Below, one piece after another: positions 40,778-51,257 of a stretch of DNA of 64,000 bases. Made by a program: the position numbers and the translations under genes. Under the pieces are notes generated by a model that ran no database searches, was not told the DNA's origin, and saw nothing but the letters and a program-made list of their open reading frames with translations. The stretch comes from Campylobacter concisus (GTDB lineage: Bacteria > Campylobacterota > Campylobacteria > Campylobacterales > Campylobacteraceae), in contig NZ_CABPVS010000003.1 of NCBI RefSeq assembly GCF_902460845.1, positions 62,001 to 126,000 on the forward strand. Direction: 5' to 3'. Within the stretch, counting starts at the first letter, position 1. Each line of letters starts with the position of its first letter.

Positions 40778-43700
40778 TATTTATTCGCTCCACTCAAATT
40801 TAGATCATTGTCGCATAACAAAATTGCCTCATTAGCTAAATTTATTACGTTCTCTTTGTCTATTTTTATAAGGATCGTATCTAAAATTTCAGCTAATTTT
40901 TCATTTATTATTCTGATATCATCTACTTGATCTGCTATTTCGCCTTTTAATTTTTCGCTTACTTTTTCATCGCATTTAAGCAAATTTATCAAACGAGTCA
41001 TAAGCTCTTTTGCACCTACTATTTTGCAAAGCATATTGTAGTTCTCATCATCTTGAAAATTTCTTACATTTAGCGGAGATGATAGAGCAAATTTAAATTT
41101 GAGCACATCATCCAGGCTAAGCTCTGGCGCAAAAAGCCGTCCTTGAAATCTACTAAAGCCAAATCCGACAAAAATTTCAAGCATGCTTTTATCTTCTAAA
41201 TTTTTTATCATGACATCAAAATCAAATGTATCTGATACATACTTTATCATGCGTATGGTCTTTAGCGCTTCTACTGAGTCAAAAATTTGTTTGCAAAATC
41301 TTTTATCTATATTAAATCTATTTGTTTTTAACATACCTAACGCTTCTACTGAGCCCGAATAAGACGCAAAATCATCAAGCGAAAAGCTAACGCCTAGCTC
41401 CTTATAAGCATCGATATATCTAACAACATCATCTAAATTTACGCCACTTGCGGAGTCGACGATATCTATGATTAGCCCATTGGCGTCTAACTGCTCATAT
41501 TCTAAAAGCTTTTTAAATTTCTCAAAAAACTCAGATGTCATTAGCTTTTTAATGCATAAATTTACTCTAACTTTTGCATTTATTCCCTCTTTTAGCCATA
41601 CAGCCCTAGCTTTTAAAGCATCTTTTAGTGTAAATAGTGCAATAGCAACAACTGCTTTTGAGCCTTTTGCAAGTGGTAAGAAATCTGATGGCCTTAATAT
41701 CTTATCGCCATTTTTCCATCTAATAAATGCCTCAAAGCTACTAACTTCCCCGCTTTTTATATCAATCTCAGGCTGATATAGTAAGAACATCTCGCCAGCA
41801 TCGATAGCTTCAATGATCTTTGAGTCATCCCTATATTCATTTTTAAAGTACGTATCTTTTTTTGAATTAAATAAATAATATTTATTTTTTCCATTAAGCT
41901 TTGCTTGATACATAGCCCAATCGGCTCTTTCAATTAGATCATCAACACTAAGTGCATCGCTACTTAAGCTAATACCAATACTTACGCTAAGTTTTTTCTC
42001 ATCATCATCAATAGAAATTTTACTCTGACCCACTCTTAAGATGTTTTCAGCAGTTTCGTAAATTTCTCCCAAATTTTCATAAGGCATAGCACCTATAAAC
42101 TCGTCTCCGCCTATTCTTGCAAATATCCCTTGTTTTGGAAAAATTTCATCTATTTTTTTTGAAATTTCTATTAGGATTTTATCGCCTACTTGATGTCCAT
42201 ATCCGTCATTTATCGATTTAAAATTATCAAAATCAACATAAAATGCTGCTATTTTTAAGCTTTTTTTCGCTTGTTTTAGTAGATTTTCTAGCTTATTAAA
42301 AAGTAAAAATCTATTTGGTAGTCCAGTCAGCGTATCGTGATATGCGATAAATTCGAGGTACTCTTTATTGTAGCAATCATCATTTGCGTTTGAAGCTAAC
42401 AATATATATCCCTCTTGATCGCCAAACGCGTTTAAAAGCTTGCTTATGCTTATGACTTCGAGTCTATTTTTGCTTCGAACATCATGAATAAGACCTTGCC
42501 AAAAGCCAGTTATTTTAAGTGAATTTAAAATTTCATCTTTAATATCTTTTAGTCCGTTTTTAAAATTTATTATATCTTTTGAGTAAATTTTCTCTATAAA
42601 ATTTTTATCTCTAGAAATGTTAAGCGTATCGAAAAAAGCATCATTAGCATCTATGATCCTAAACTCATCATCAAGCATAATAATTTGCTCTTTTGCGTAT
42701 GAGAAAATTTTTGCTAAAAGGTCTTGATAAGAAAAAAAGCTATTTTGCACACTAAGATCTTGCATTGTGCCCTTTATGACGCTTACTTCACCATCATAAA
42801 AGGCTATTGCTTTTGCTCTAATCCTTACATAAATAATCTCTTTATCAGCCCTATAAAAACGCACTTCGCCATCATATACTTCACCTTTTTTTATAAGGTC
42901 AAAAAAGTCCTTAAAGCTTACAAATTCATCTACAAATATAGTTTTTGCACGTTCAAAATTTATACTCATATCCCCATTTAATGCATATCCGAGCGACTTG
43001 GCGATAGCATTTGGGATATAAAGGGTGTCGCTTTTTTTATCCCATGAAAAGACAAGCGCTTGGCTTGCCCAAAGTATGCTTTGAAAATATTTTAATTCAG
43101 CATCATATTTTTCTTGCAACTTCGCTATATCACTTAAGTCATTAAAAAAGTAGATGATCTTTCGCTCTTTATCAGCACCATTATCTATAAATTTTACTTT
43201 TATCTTAAATGGCGTTTTGTTGTTTTCATTTGTTTGCATATTGGCTATGAGATTTATTTCGCTATTTTTGCCGCCTTTTTCAAAGAATTTTTTAGATTCA
43301 TTAGAAACATTTACAGCAAACTCATCTAAACTTTCAGGGCTTATTAGATCTTTTAAATTTATAAGCTTCTTATCTTGCGGGACTTTAAAGACACTATCGA
43401 TATTTTGCGTACTTCTTACTATAGAAAATGGATCGCTGCTTAAAGCTTCTGCTATTACATTTGGCGATAAAAACGAATAATCATTTATTGCTTCGTTATC
43501 CTTTTTCGTAAATTTTCCATCATCAAGCTCGTGTATAAGCATAAAATTTAGCCTAGAATCCCTTAGTTCAATCTGCGACTCTTGTAAAAATCCCTCTTTA
43601 GTGCCGCCATCTTTTGTTTTTAGCTTGATTTTAAAACTCATATCGCTATTTTGAGCATCTTGTTTCATTTGCATAAACAATGCAAAATCGTCATCTATTA

Positions 43701-44871
43701 AATCATTTAAATTTAGCTCTATAATCTCATCTTTTGTGTAGCCAACAGAAGATAAAAATGCATTACTAGCATCAATAATATCGCCGCTATAAGCATCATA
43801 AACCACTATTTTCAAAAAGCTTTGCTCAAAAATATAGCCAAATCTACTTTTGTATTCTTCTAGCCCATCAGTTGCTTTTTTGGTTTCTATCTTTAGCTTG
43901 TTTATTCCATTTTTTATATCTTCAAATTCTGTTACATTAAGGCTTCGTTTTATCTCGTATTCATCACCATCTAAAGTATCTCTTACCTCTTTTAAAGCTG
44001 GCATTATTCTATTTTTTACAAATTTTACATCTCTAACCCATAAAATTAAAGAAGATATAAAACAAAAGATCGATAGCCAAAATAACACAAACTGCATAAA
44101 GATATGAAAATGCTTCGTTGAAGCGGTAATAACAAAAATTTTATACTCTGGCATATAGCTTATGAGATAAAAGCCCATATGACTTAAAGAAAATATTATT
44201 TTATCCTCTTTAAACTCGTCGCCAAGACTCACATAAGGCAAAAACATCGATTCATCAAATTTTTTATAAAACTCATCTCTTGATAAATTTCCATATTTAT
44301 CTACCAAATAAGCATAAGTTTTGGTTTTCTCATCGTAATCTACATTAGTGTAGTTTTGCAAAAATTTTATATCAATTTGAACTAAAATGCTGCCTCCATT
44401 TTTTAGTCCATAAGATGCATAAATGCCTCTAAAACGACTGTTTTTATAAACTCGATCTGATACTTTAAATTTCCCAGCATCTGTCTCGTTTAAACTAAGC
44501 CAAGATAGATCCTTTTCGGCTATGTCATCAGCACCTAAAAATCTCTTTGAATAGAGTAAATTTCTATTTTTATCAAAAACATAAAAAGCTATATAAAGAT
44601 CGTTTTTTGTTGAATTTTTATCAAATAGCATATCACTAAGGCCTGCTTCAACCATTTTTGATTTTAAAAATAGATCGTTTTTTATTATAAAAAAGCTATT
44701 TGAGATTGATGATTTTATATTTGAATTAGTTGAGCTAAGATCATATTTTATATCGTTCGTACCGGCACAAACTACAAATAATGCTAAAAATATAAATGAG
44801 AGTAGAAGTAAAATAGCCTTTGTATAAAACATTTTTACTATTTGAAGGCTGGTTTTTTGTTTATCAAACAC
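40777..44871 (-). CDS. membrane sensor with PAS repeats, GGDEF and degenerate EAL domains
   Basis: 1364 residues. Two membrane helices at about 15-38 and 260-282 bracket a periplasmic sensor domain of dCache type. A HAMP-like or coiled linker, then three PAS-like units (about 340-450, 590-700, 715-830) lead to a GGDEF domain with an intact RIGGDEFIGAMP at about 920. The EAL domain (from about 1030) has SFEAFIRW and FSLDDFASY, but the expected E in the LELTES motif is D (IIDIVDSAS), so phosphodiesterase activity is doubtful. It probably makes cyclic-di-GMP on a periplasmic signal. I chose GTG at 44871 because GAGGTG lies six bases in front; a GTG at 44880 has a weaker site. Confidence 0.85.
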
Positions 44872-45017
44872 GATAGGCACCTCGTTAGTTTAGGTTTTGG
44901 CTCTGATTTTATCCCATTTTTACTTGATTTGGGTTTATAAAGGTAAGTATTTATTTAGAATTTATTGATTTTTTAAAATTGAGCCAAAAATTTATTTAAA
45001 ATTTTGGCTCAAATATC

Positions 45018-45647
45018 TTAATAGATCCAAGTAACGATATCAGAAATTTCTCTACGAAGTTTTTTTGGTTGTGGATTTAGGCGGTAGCCAAATGGCACCA
45101 TGATAGCCACTCTTTGAAAGCTCTCATCAAGCCCCAAAAGTTCATTTAAAGCGTATCTGTCAAAGCCTTCTATCGGACAACTATCAATGCCCAAACTCGC
45201 GGCTGCATTCATCATATTTGTGGCAATTATCATGCACTGCTCATGTGACCACTGAAATGTTAGCTCATCATCATTTTTAAAATTTGCTAGCAAAAAGTCG
45301 TGATAAAATTTTTGCCTTGCAGCAATTGCTTCAGGATCTTTATTGGTATTTCTAGCGATCATTTTATTAACATATGTGCTTCCAAATTTCACCTCTTTGA
45401 TCTTAGCTAAAACGACAACTAAATGCGAGCAAGATGTGATTTGTGCTTGATTCCATGAAAGAGCTTTTATTTTTTCTCTAAGCTCTTTATTTTGAACGAC
45501 TAAGATATCCCACTGCTCAAGGCCGGTTGAGCTGGGACTTAACCTACCAGCCTCTAGTATAAAATCAAACTCTCCAGCACCGATTTTTTTACTTTTGTCA
45601 AAAACCTTGCAAGCATGACGAAATTTTAAAATTTCAAGATAATTCAT
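45018..45647 (-). CDS. NfsB-type nitroreductase
   Basis: 209 residues. FMN-binding segments are RHACKVFDKS at the N-terminus, SPSSTGLEQWDILV, and GIDSCPIEGFD with VPFGYRLNPQPKK at the C-terminus. It is an oxygen-insensitive nitroreductase or related NAD(P)H-flavin oxidoreductase; such enzymes activate metronidazole in Campylobacter relatives. Two ATG codons stand in tandem, and the second (45647) has better spacing to AGGAG. It is downstream of selD on the same strand with 93 bases between. Confidence 0.88.
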   Translation of the reverse strand: MNYLEILKFRHACKVFDKSKKIGAGEFDFILEAGRLSPSSTGLEQWDILVVQNKELREKIKALSWNQAQITSCSHLVVVLAKIKEVKFGSTYVNKMIARNTNKDPEAIAARQKFYHDFLLANFKNDDELTFQWSHEQCMIIATNMMNAAASLGIDSCPIEGFDRYALNELLGLDESFQRVAIMVPFGYRLNPQPKKLRREISDIVTWIY

Positions 45648-45740
45648 CATCTCTCCTTTATAGTTTTTGAAATTATAGAATGGTTAAGTAAATTAAAAGA
45701 TTTCACTAACGCAATGAGATAGCATGCTATTTTTAAAAAT

Positions 45741-46763
45741 TTATCTTAAAAATATACCAAACTCGCTCTTTGGCACCGCAGAGCCAACGATAGCTGAGTG
45801 CTCATAGCCTACTTCTTTTAAGCGTTTTACTGCAAGCATCGCGTCCTTTTCACCAACTGCAAGCAAAAGTCCACCAGAAGTTTGTGCGTCAAATAGTAAA
45901 ATGTCAGCTTCTTTGTCTACAAAATGCTTTGCAAATTCGCGGTTTTTATAGCTTCCTTCTGGAATGATACCCATATCGGCAAATTCCTTTGCGCTTGCAA
46001 TGATTGGCACGTTTTTTTCATAAATTTCAAAACTGATCTTTTCATTTAGCATTTCGCTTAAATGCCCTAAAAAGCCAAATCCAGTCACATCAGTAGCACC
46101 GTAAACTTTGATACCATCAAGTGCCTTTAATGCATAAAAATTTAGCTGTGCCATGATAGTTGCAGCCTCTTTTATCTGCTCCATGCTTAATAAATCAGCC
46201 TTTATTGCTGTGCTTAAAATGCCGCTTCCAAGGGGCTTTGTAAGTATCAAAACATTGCCATTTATGGCTGTATTATTTGCCCAAAATTTATCAGGATGCA
46301 CCCTTCCAGTGACGCTAAGCCCATAATACATCTGCTGTGTCTCGATCGTATGTCCGCCAACGATTATACCGCCACACTCTTTTACTTTATCGGCTCCACC
46401 TTGTAAAATTTCGCCTAAAATTTCAGGTGCCAAGTTGCAGCTATCAAAGCCTACGATATTTAGAGCATTTATCACCTCGCCACCCATTGCAAAGACGTCG
46501 CTTAGGCTATTTGCAGCAGCGATTTGACCGTAAATAAATGGATCATTTACCACAGGCGTTATAAAATCAAGCGTTTGAACAAGTGCAAGATCACTTGAAA
46601 TTTTAAAGACACTCGCATCCTCATTAGAATTGGTGCTTGAGAGCAGATTTGGATGAGATAAATTTAAACTACTAATCGTTTTGTTTAGACCCGACGGGTC
46701 AAGCTTAGCAGCTCAACCAGCGGCTCTAACGAACTGCGTAAGCTTTTTGTCGTGGTAGATCAT
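45741..46763 (-). CDS. selD: selenophosphate synthetase, itself a selenoprotein
   Basis: 340 residues when TGA at 46713-46715 is read as selenocysteine (residue 17). Before the TGA the sequence is MIYHDKKLTQFVRAAG, after it AAKLDPSGLNK. The Sec/Cys followed by a conserved Lys is the SelD active site. Downstream are ATP-binding and AIRS-type segments: VNDPFIYGQIAAANSLSDV, VGGHTIETQQMYYGLS and GATDVTGFGFLGHL. It makes selenophosphate for SelA. A conventional gene finder would start at 46553 and lose the active site. The ATG overlaps the yedF TGA by four bases. Confidence 0.96.
46688..46715 (-). promoter_or_regulatory. SECIS element of selD
   Basis: The UGA is at 46715-46713. A GACCC/GGGTC stem with GTC at its tip begins 12 bases after it (46700-46688), and TT/AA pairs outside a mismatch can extend it. 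Distance and form match the fdhA SECIS in this window. Confidence 0.7.
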
Positions 46764-47359
46764 AATTTGATTTGCTCGTGAGTTGAGAGTATGTCGATGA
46801 TCTCATAAGCATTTGAAATTTCGCCAATCGCAAGATCACTTACTAGCTTATAAGCCTCCAAGCAGCTTCCACAGCTTAAAATTTTAACACCAGCAGCTTC
46901 AAGATCTTTAAGCGGCTTAAAGCTTGGGTGTGAGCGGTTTGTTGTCATCTTTACAGCGTTATTTACGCAGATTATTATCTTTGGTTTTTTCTCAACTTGA
47001 AGAAATGCTCCTAGGAATTTTGATAGTAAATTTATTCCTACTTCGCCACTTCCCGCGCGCTCTTCATTCAGATAGAGTACTTTATTATTTTTTGGTGTTA
47101 TGTCGCAGACAAACTCATCAAAATTTGTAAGCTCAAGCGCATTTTTACCTTTTGTAGCTAAAATTTTAGTTTCGTTGCCATTGCTTTCTAGGCTAAAGTT
47201 TATATTTTGATTTTTTAAAAATCTTGAAATATTTTCTTTTGGGGCTAGTGCATTTACCAAAATTTCTAAGCTTTTGCCTTCGCTTAAACCATCAAGTGCA
47301 TTTTTTGTCATTATGACTGGTTTTGGACATTCTAAATTTCTACAATCAATTGTTGTCAT
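46760..47359 (-). CDS. yedF: selenium-metabolism sulfurtransferase-like protein YedF
   Basis: 199 residues in two domains. The N-terminal 75 residues are TusA-like with the active-site Cys in DCRNLECPKPVIMTK. The C-terminal part is DsrE-like and carries SCGSCLEAYKL, a second Cys pair. This fusion is the YedF family found beside selD and yedE in selenium-using bacteria. It probably carries selenium as a persulfide-like adduct to SelD. It overlaps selD by four bases, which supports the pathway link, and fdhC is just upstream. Confidence 0.9.
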   Translation of the reverse strand: MTTIDCRNLECPKPVIMTKNALDGLSEGKSLEILVNALAPKENISRFLKNQNINFSLESNGNETKILATKGKNALELTNFDEFVCDITPKNNKVLYLNEERAGSGEVGINLLSKFLGAFLQVEKKPKIIICVNNAVKMTTNRSHPSFKPLKDLEAAGVKILSCGSCLEAYKLVSDLAIGEISNAYEIIDILSTHEQIKL

Positions 47360-47470
47360 GATTTTCCTTTTGCAATTAGTATTTCAAACCTTGAAACTAG
47401 TTTGGATTATAGCCAAAAAAATATTAATTATTTTAAAAATTTTAATGTATAAATTTGAGATAAAAGAGAG

Positions 47471-47499
47471 CTTTGACCTCGCTTACTAGCAAGGTCAGA
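47471..47499 (-). terminator. hairpin after fdhC
   Basis: Arms CTTTGACCT and AGGTCAGAG pair over nine bases with one G-U and an 11-base loop. It lies 11 bases after the fdhC stop. It may be a terminator or a processing point before yedF-selD; no strong T run follows. Confidence 0.45.
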
Positions 47500-47509
47500 G
47501 TAAAGTTAA

Positions 47510-48457
47510 TTATTTTAAATTTGTATAAGACTTTTCATAATCAGATACTGGAATTTTATTCTCTCTAACGAGCTCTTGATACCAGTAGTGATGAAGAACA
47601 TAAACTTCTTCTTCCTCTTTATATCCAGTAATCATCGACCAAATAGCACCATGAATAGCAATAGCTGCCATATAAATATGAACTAAGAAAAATACTGCAC
47701 ATGCGATGCCAAGACAGTTATGGATAATTACGCTGTATCTTAAAAGATCAATTTGTGTAAGACCAAACCAAGAAGCAACTGCTGGCTCTTTGAAGTCTAA
47801 GAAATACATAATCGCGCCAGTAATTATCATAACGATACCACCAGGGATAGCGATCCAGTACCATGCTTTTTGACCAGCATTAAATTTACCAGCCGGAACA
47901 GGTCTCTTTTTCTTTGATAAATAGCCACCAACTATCATCATCCATCTGATATCATAAATTGCCGGAAGCATTCTCTTTGTCCAGGTAAATAACATAGGAA
48001 GCACAGAAACAGCAAAGATCACAGTTGCTATATCGTGCAAATATCTACAGAAACGCACAAATGTTCCACCGCCAAGCTCTGCACCCCACATAATGATGAT
48101 ACCAGTTGGCACTAAAATGATCCATGAGATAGCTGCCAAACCATGAGCTATACGTATGATCAATGAAAAAGCAAATACCTTTTTACCATCATGACTAAAA
48201 TGTTTTGGTCCAATGATTAAAAAGTGTAATGCAAATGCTCCAATAACAGCCAAAATGATAGAAAGTGCTGCTATTGCAAAATAATCATTACCTTGGATAA
48301 AAGTAAATATCGGACCCCAGCTATGTTCGTAAGGCTTGATATTTTCTATCCTCTGTGCTGCCCAAATGGTGCTGTCAAATTGATTGACGCCAGTTGGTCC
48401 CTCAATGGCCATTGCCGCAACAGACAATGTAAAAAGTAGAGTAAGAATTCTCGTCAT
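47510..48457 (-). CDS. fdhC: formate dehydrogenase cytochrome b subunit
   Basis: 315 residues. A signal-like start (LLFTLSVAAMA) precedes a periplasmic stretch. Four to five membrane helices follow with the haem-ligating His pairs of the b556 family (IRIAHGLAAISW, YLHDIATVIF, VIIHNCLGIA, FLVHIYMAA). It anchors FdhAB to the membrane and passes electrons to menaquinone. It is 35 kb away from fdhAB but lies just upstream of yedF-selD, so the enzyme's membrane subunit is tied to the selenium genes and not to its partners. Confidence 0.92.
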   Translation of the reverse strand: MTRILTLLFTLSVAAMAIEGPTGVNQFDSTIWAAQRIENIKPYEHSWGPIFTFIQGNDYFAIAALSIILAVIGAFALHFLIIGPKHFSHDGKKVFAFSLIIRIAHGLAAISWIILVPTGIIIMWGAELGGGTFVRFCRYLHDIATVIFAVSVLPMLFTWTKRMLPAIYDIRWMMIVGGYLSKKKRPVPAGKFNAGQKAWYWIAIPGGIVMIITGAIMYFLDFKEPAVASWFGLTQIDLLRYSVIIHNCLGIACAVFFLVHIYMAAIAIHGAIWSMITGYKEEEEVYVLHHYWYQELVRENKIPVSDYEKSYTNLK

Positions 48458-48690
48458 TGTAGTCCTTTATGAGTTTGAGCTTAAACAATTTAAGTATTGG
48501 TTAAATACGTTAAATCGCATAGCTACGCTATTTTGGTCGCTATTATATCAGAGCTAATCACAAGCAAACCTTAGCAAAAAAGATTACTAAAAATTTTATA
48601 AAAAATATTTAAGTTTTGTTAATTTTTATCGTTTTTGATCTGAAAATTTAGCTAAAATAAAGCCAAATTTTAGTTAAAAAGGACTGTGCT

Positions 48691-49287
48691 ATGGATCTTT
48701 TTTGCCTTATCTTTGATGACTATGAGACGCTTGATCTAATGGGGCCGGTGGAGTTTTTGGCAAGGGTACCTGAAATTAACATTAATTATGTCTCGTTTGA
48801 TGGTGGGATGAAAAGAAGCAAGCAAGGCTTTTTGATAAAAACAAAAAAACTTAACAAGATGCCAAAAGAGAGCATTTTGCTACTCCCTGGTGGTCAAGGC
48901 ACAAGGGCACTTGTAAATGATAGTGAGTTTATTTTGAGACTTAAAGAGTGCGTTTTGGCATCCAAATTTTGCCTAAGCGTATGCACAGGTTCGGCGCTCA
49001 TCGCTCGCACAGGAGAGCTTAACGGACTAAAAGCTACCTCAAATAAAAGATCGCTTGAGTGGGTAAAAAGTTGCGGCTTAGCAGTAAAGTGGCAAGAGCG
49101 CGCTAGGTGAGTGAGGACAGGTAAGTTCTACACAGCTTTATGCGTAGCTGCTGGCATGGATATGGTGCTTGGCTTTATCAGCGATTATTTTGGCAAGGAG
49201 CTAGCCCAAAAGATCGCAAATGAAACTGAATACAACTGGCAAAAGAGTGCAAAGATAGATAATTTTGCCAAAATTTATGGATACTGA
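48691..49287 (+). pseudogene. DJ-1/PfpI family protein interrupted by in-frame TGA
   Basis: The first 139 codons give a normal PfpI fold: FDDYETLDLMGPVEFLARVP, LLPGGQGTRAL and the nucleophile Cys in FCLSVCTGSALIARTG. TGA at 49108-49110 then breaks the frame after QERAR. Reading continues in the same frame as VRTGKFYTALCVAAGMDMVLGF and ends at TGA 49285-49287, completing the family's C-terminus. Relatives have Trp at the stop (ARW.RDGK), so this looks like a TGG-to-TGA nonsense change. A truncated protein would lack the helix that supports the active site. Its function in the intact form is unknown (PfpI/ThiJ proteins have varied roles). Confidence 0.8.
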
Positions 49288-49341
49288 TCTGTAAAAATTT
49301 TATAGATATAAATACAAATGAGCTTTTAGTATTTAACAGTC

Positions 49342-49374
49342 AGAAACTAGCCGCAAGGCCAGCTATTAGTTTCT
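49342..49374 (-). terminator. hairpin at the 3' end of nspC
   Basis: Arms AGAAACTA and TAGTTTCT are perfect over eight bases and a shorter TAGC/GCTA pairing lies inside. The structure overlaps the last codons of nspC. It may stop transcription from nspC or from the opposite PfpI side. Confidence 0.4.
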
Positions 49375-50505
49375 ACGCCTATATTCTTCATAGTCTAGCT
49401 CTCTAATCATCTTTATCTCACCATTTTCTTTTAAAAGCAGTAGATCAGGCAGCTTTATGCCGTTAAATGTCGTGTTTTTCACGATCGTATAATGGATTTG
49501 ATCTTCAAAGATGACTCGGTCGCCGATTTTTAGCTCGCTATCAAATTTATACTCCGCATCGCCCGCTTCAAGCCCTACTATATCGCCAGCTAGGCAGGTA
49601 TTACCGCCAAATCTATAAGTAAATTTACCATTTTCACTCTCACCTCTAACGGCTGGACGATACGGCATGAGCACAGTATCAGGCATATGCGCCTCGGCTG
49701 ATGTGTCAAGGATAGCGATGTCTTTCTCGTTATGCACGATGTCAAGCACGCTACTTATCAAAAAGCCAGTTTGCCAGCCAACTGCCTCGCCAGGCTCCAG
49801 ATAGACCTCAACGCCATATTTCTCGCGGAAGCGCCTAATGATATTTATAAGCAGCTCCACGTCATAATCAGCCCTCGTAATGTGGTGACCGCCACCCATA
49901 TTTATCCACTTCATCTTTGGTATAAACTCACCAAATTTCTCTTCAAATGCCTCCAGTACGATCTGCAAGCTGCTCGCACTCTCCTCGCAAAGTGCGTGAA
50001 AATGAAGCCCACTAATGCCATCAAGAAGCTCAGGCTTAAAATTTGCCCTTGTAATGCCAAGCCTGCTAAATTTACCGCATGGATTGTAGCTGTCAGTTGG
50101 GGCTAGCGAGACCTCTGGATTGACTCTTAAGCCGCAGATGATGCCGTTTTGCAGGGCAATACCCTTGAATTTTTGCCACTGCGCAAAAGAGTTAAATGTA
50201 ATGTGCTTTGAAATTTTTAAAATTTCATCAAAATCCTCGTCCTTAAAGGCTGGACTATAAGTATGAATCTCGCCTTTTACGTATTCGTTTGCAAATTTTG
50301 CCTCATGAAGCCCACTGCAAGTCGCACCGTCAAGATAAGAGCCCACCATGTCCATCACTCCGCTAAATGCAAAGCCCTTAAGTGCTACTAAAATTTTAGC
50401 TCCGCTTTGCTCTTTGACATATTTTAAAAGCTCTAAATTTTTACGTACTTTTGCCTCTTCGCAGACGTAGGCTGGGGTTTTTATACTTTTTAAAATTTCG
50501 TTCAT
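49366..50505 (-). CDS. nspC: carboxynorspermidine decarboxylase
   Basis: 379 residues of the alanine-racemase-fold (fold III) PLP decarboxylases: TPAYVCEEAKVRKNLELLK at the start, KILVALKGFAFSG with the PLP lysine, GLHFHALCEES and LEPGEAVGWQTGF. It makes spermidine or norspermidine from the carboxy form. In Campylobacter it works with carboxynorspermidine dehydrogenase, whose gene lies 8.5 kb further on in this window (59056-60267). C. jejuni Cj1515c is the equivalent. Confidence 0.92.
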   Translation of the reverse strand: MNEILKSIKTPAYVCEEAKVRKNLELLKYVKEQSGAKILVALKGFAFSGVMDMVGSYLDGATCSGLHEAKFANEYVKGEIHTYSPAFKDEDFDEILKISKHITFNSFAQWQKFKGIALQNGIICGLRVNPEVSLAPTDSYNPCGKFSRLGITRANFKPELLDGISGLHFHALCEESASSLQIVLEAFEEKFGEFIPKMKWINMGGGHHITRADYDVELLINIIRRFREKYGVEVYLEPGEAVGWQTGFLISSVLDIVHNEKDIAILDTSAEAHMPDTVLMPYRPAVRGESENGKFTYRFGGNTCLAGDIVGLEAGDAEYKFDSELKIGDRVIFEDQIHYTIVKNTTFNGIKLPDLLLLKENGEIKMIRELDYEEYRRRN

Positions 50506-50588
50506 TTTTTCTCGCTTTTTAAATTTTTAAATAAGTATATCTAAATTTATTTTTAAGTAAAATCAGCAAAAATTTCAAAGGATAAAAT

Positions 50589-50810
50589 GTGGTAGAGATC
50601 GAATTTCTTGGGCCTATCGGACTTGAAAGTATAAAAGTAGAGGCAAAAAATTTAGGTGAAGTAAAAGAGGCTTTAAGCGAGAAAGAAGAGCTTAAAAAAT
50701 GGCTAAATATCTGTGCGGTTGCCGTAAATGACGAGATCGTAAGCGATATAAATTTCGCTCTTAAATCAGGCGATAAAATTTCTATTTTGCCACCAGTTTG
50801 TGGGGGCTAA
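50589..50810 (+). CDS. moaD: molybdopterin synthase small subunit
   Basis: 73 residues, a ubiquitin-like fold ending in the required Gly-Gly (PPVCGG) that is thiocarboxylated for sulfur transfer. It starts at GTG 50589, two bases into an ATG that would lead at once to a stop (ATG TGG TAG). moaE begins one base after its stop. With moaE it converts precursor Z to molybdopterin. Confidence 0.9.
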   Translation: MVEIEFLGPIGLESIKVEAKNLGEVKEALSEKEELKKWLNICAVAVNDEIVSDINFALKSGDKISILPPVCGG

Positions 50811-50811
50811 G

Positions 50812-51246
50812 ATGCAAATTTATAATGGAAGTTTGGATGTTCAAAGCATCACAAACGAGTGGTATGAACGCTTTAAGGATAAAAACTGCGGTGCGCTCAT
50901 CACTTTTGTTGGAATCGTAAGAGAAGAAGGTGGCATTTCGGCGCTTAGCTTTGATATCTATGAGCCAATACTTAAAAAATGGCTAGATGCCTGGGAAGAG
51001 CGAGCCAAAAAAGAAAATGCCTACGTGCTCTTTGCTCATTCAAAAGGCGACGTGGCAGTACATACGAGCTCATATGTAGCAGGTGTAGTAAGCCCTCAAA
51101 GAAAGGTTGCGCTAAGGCTCATAAACGAATTTGTCGAGGACTTTAAGGCCAATGCACCGATCTGGAAATATGACGTCATAAACGGCGAGAGAATTTATGC
51201 AAAAGAGCGCAGCCAAGCGATAAATGGTGCTGGAATTTTAGCTTAA
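50812..51246 (+). CDS. moaE: molybdopterin synthase large subunit
   Basis: 144 residues. MoaE motifs are GALITFVGIVREEGG, AHSKGDVAVH and the C-terminal PIWKYDVINGERIYA. I chose ATG at 50812 (MQIYNGSL), which has GGGGG from the end of moaD five bases ahead; a GTG four codons earlier is also open. It supplies the molybdopterin used by FdhA and the other molybdoenzymes. Confidence 0.93.
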   Translation: MQIYNGSLDVQSITNEWYERFKDKNCGALITFVGIVREEGGISALSFDIYEPILKKWLDAWEERAKKENAYVLFAHSKGDVAVHTSSYVAGVVSPQRKVALRLINEFVEDFKANAPIWKYDVINGERIYAKERSQAINGAGILA

Positions 51247-51257
51247 AAGGAAAAGTG

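Noticed and set aside
49108-49110. In-frame TGA in the PfpI gene as a third selenocysteine codon
   Set aside because: The residue in relatives is Trp, there is no neighbouring redox motif, and the bases at the SECIS distance can pair over only three positions (GTA/TAC).
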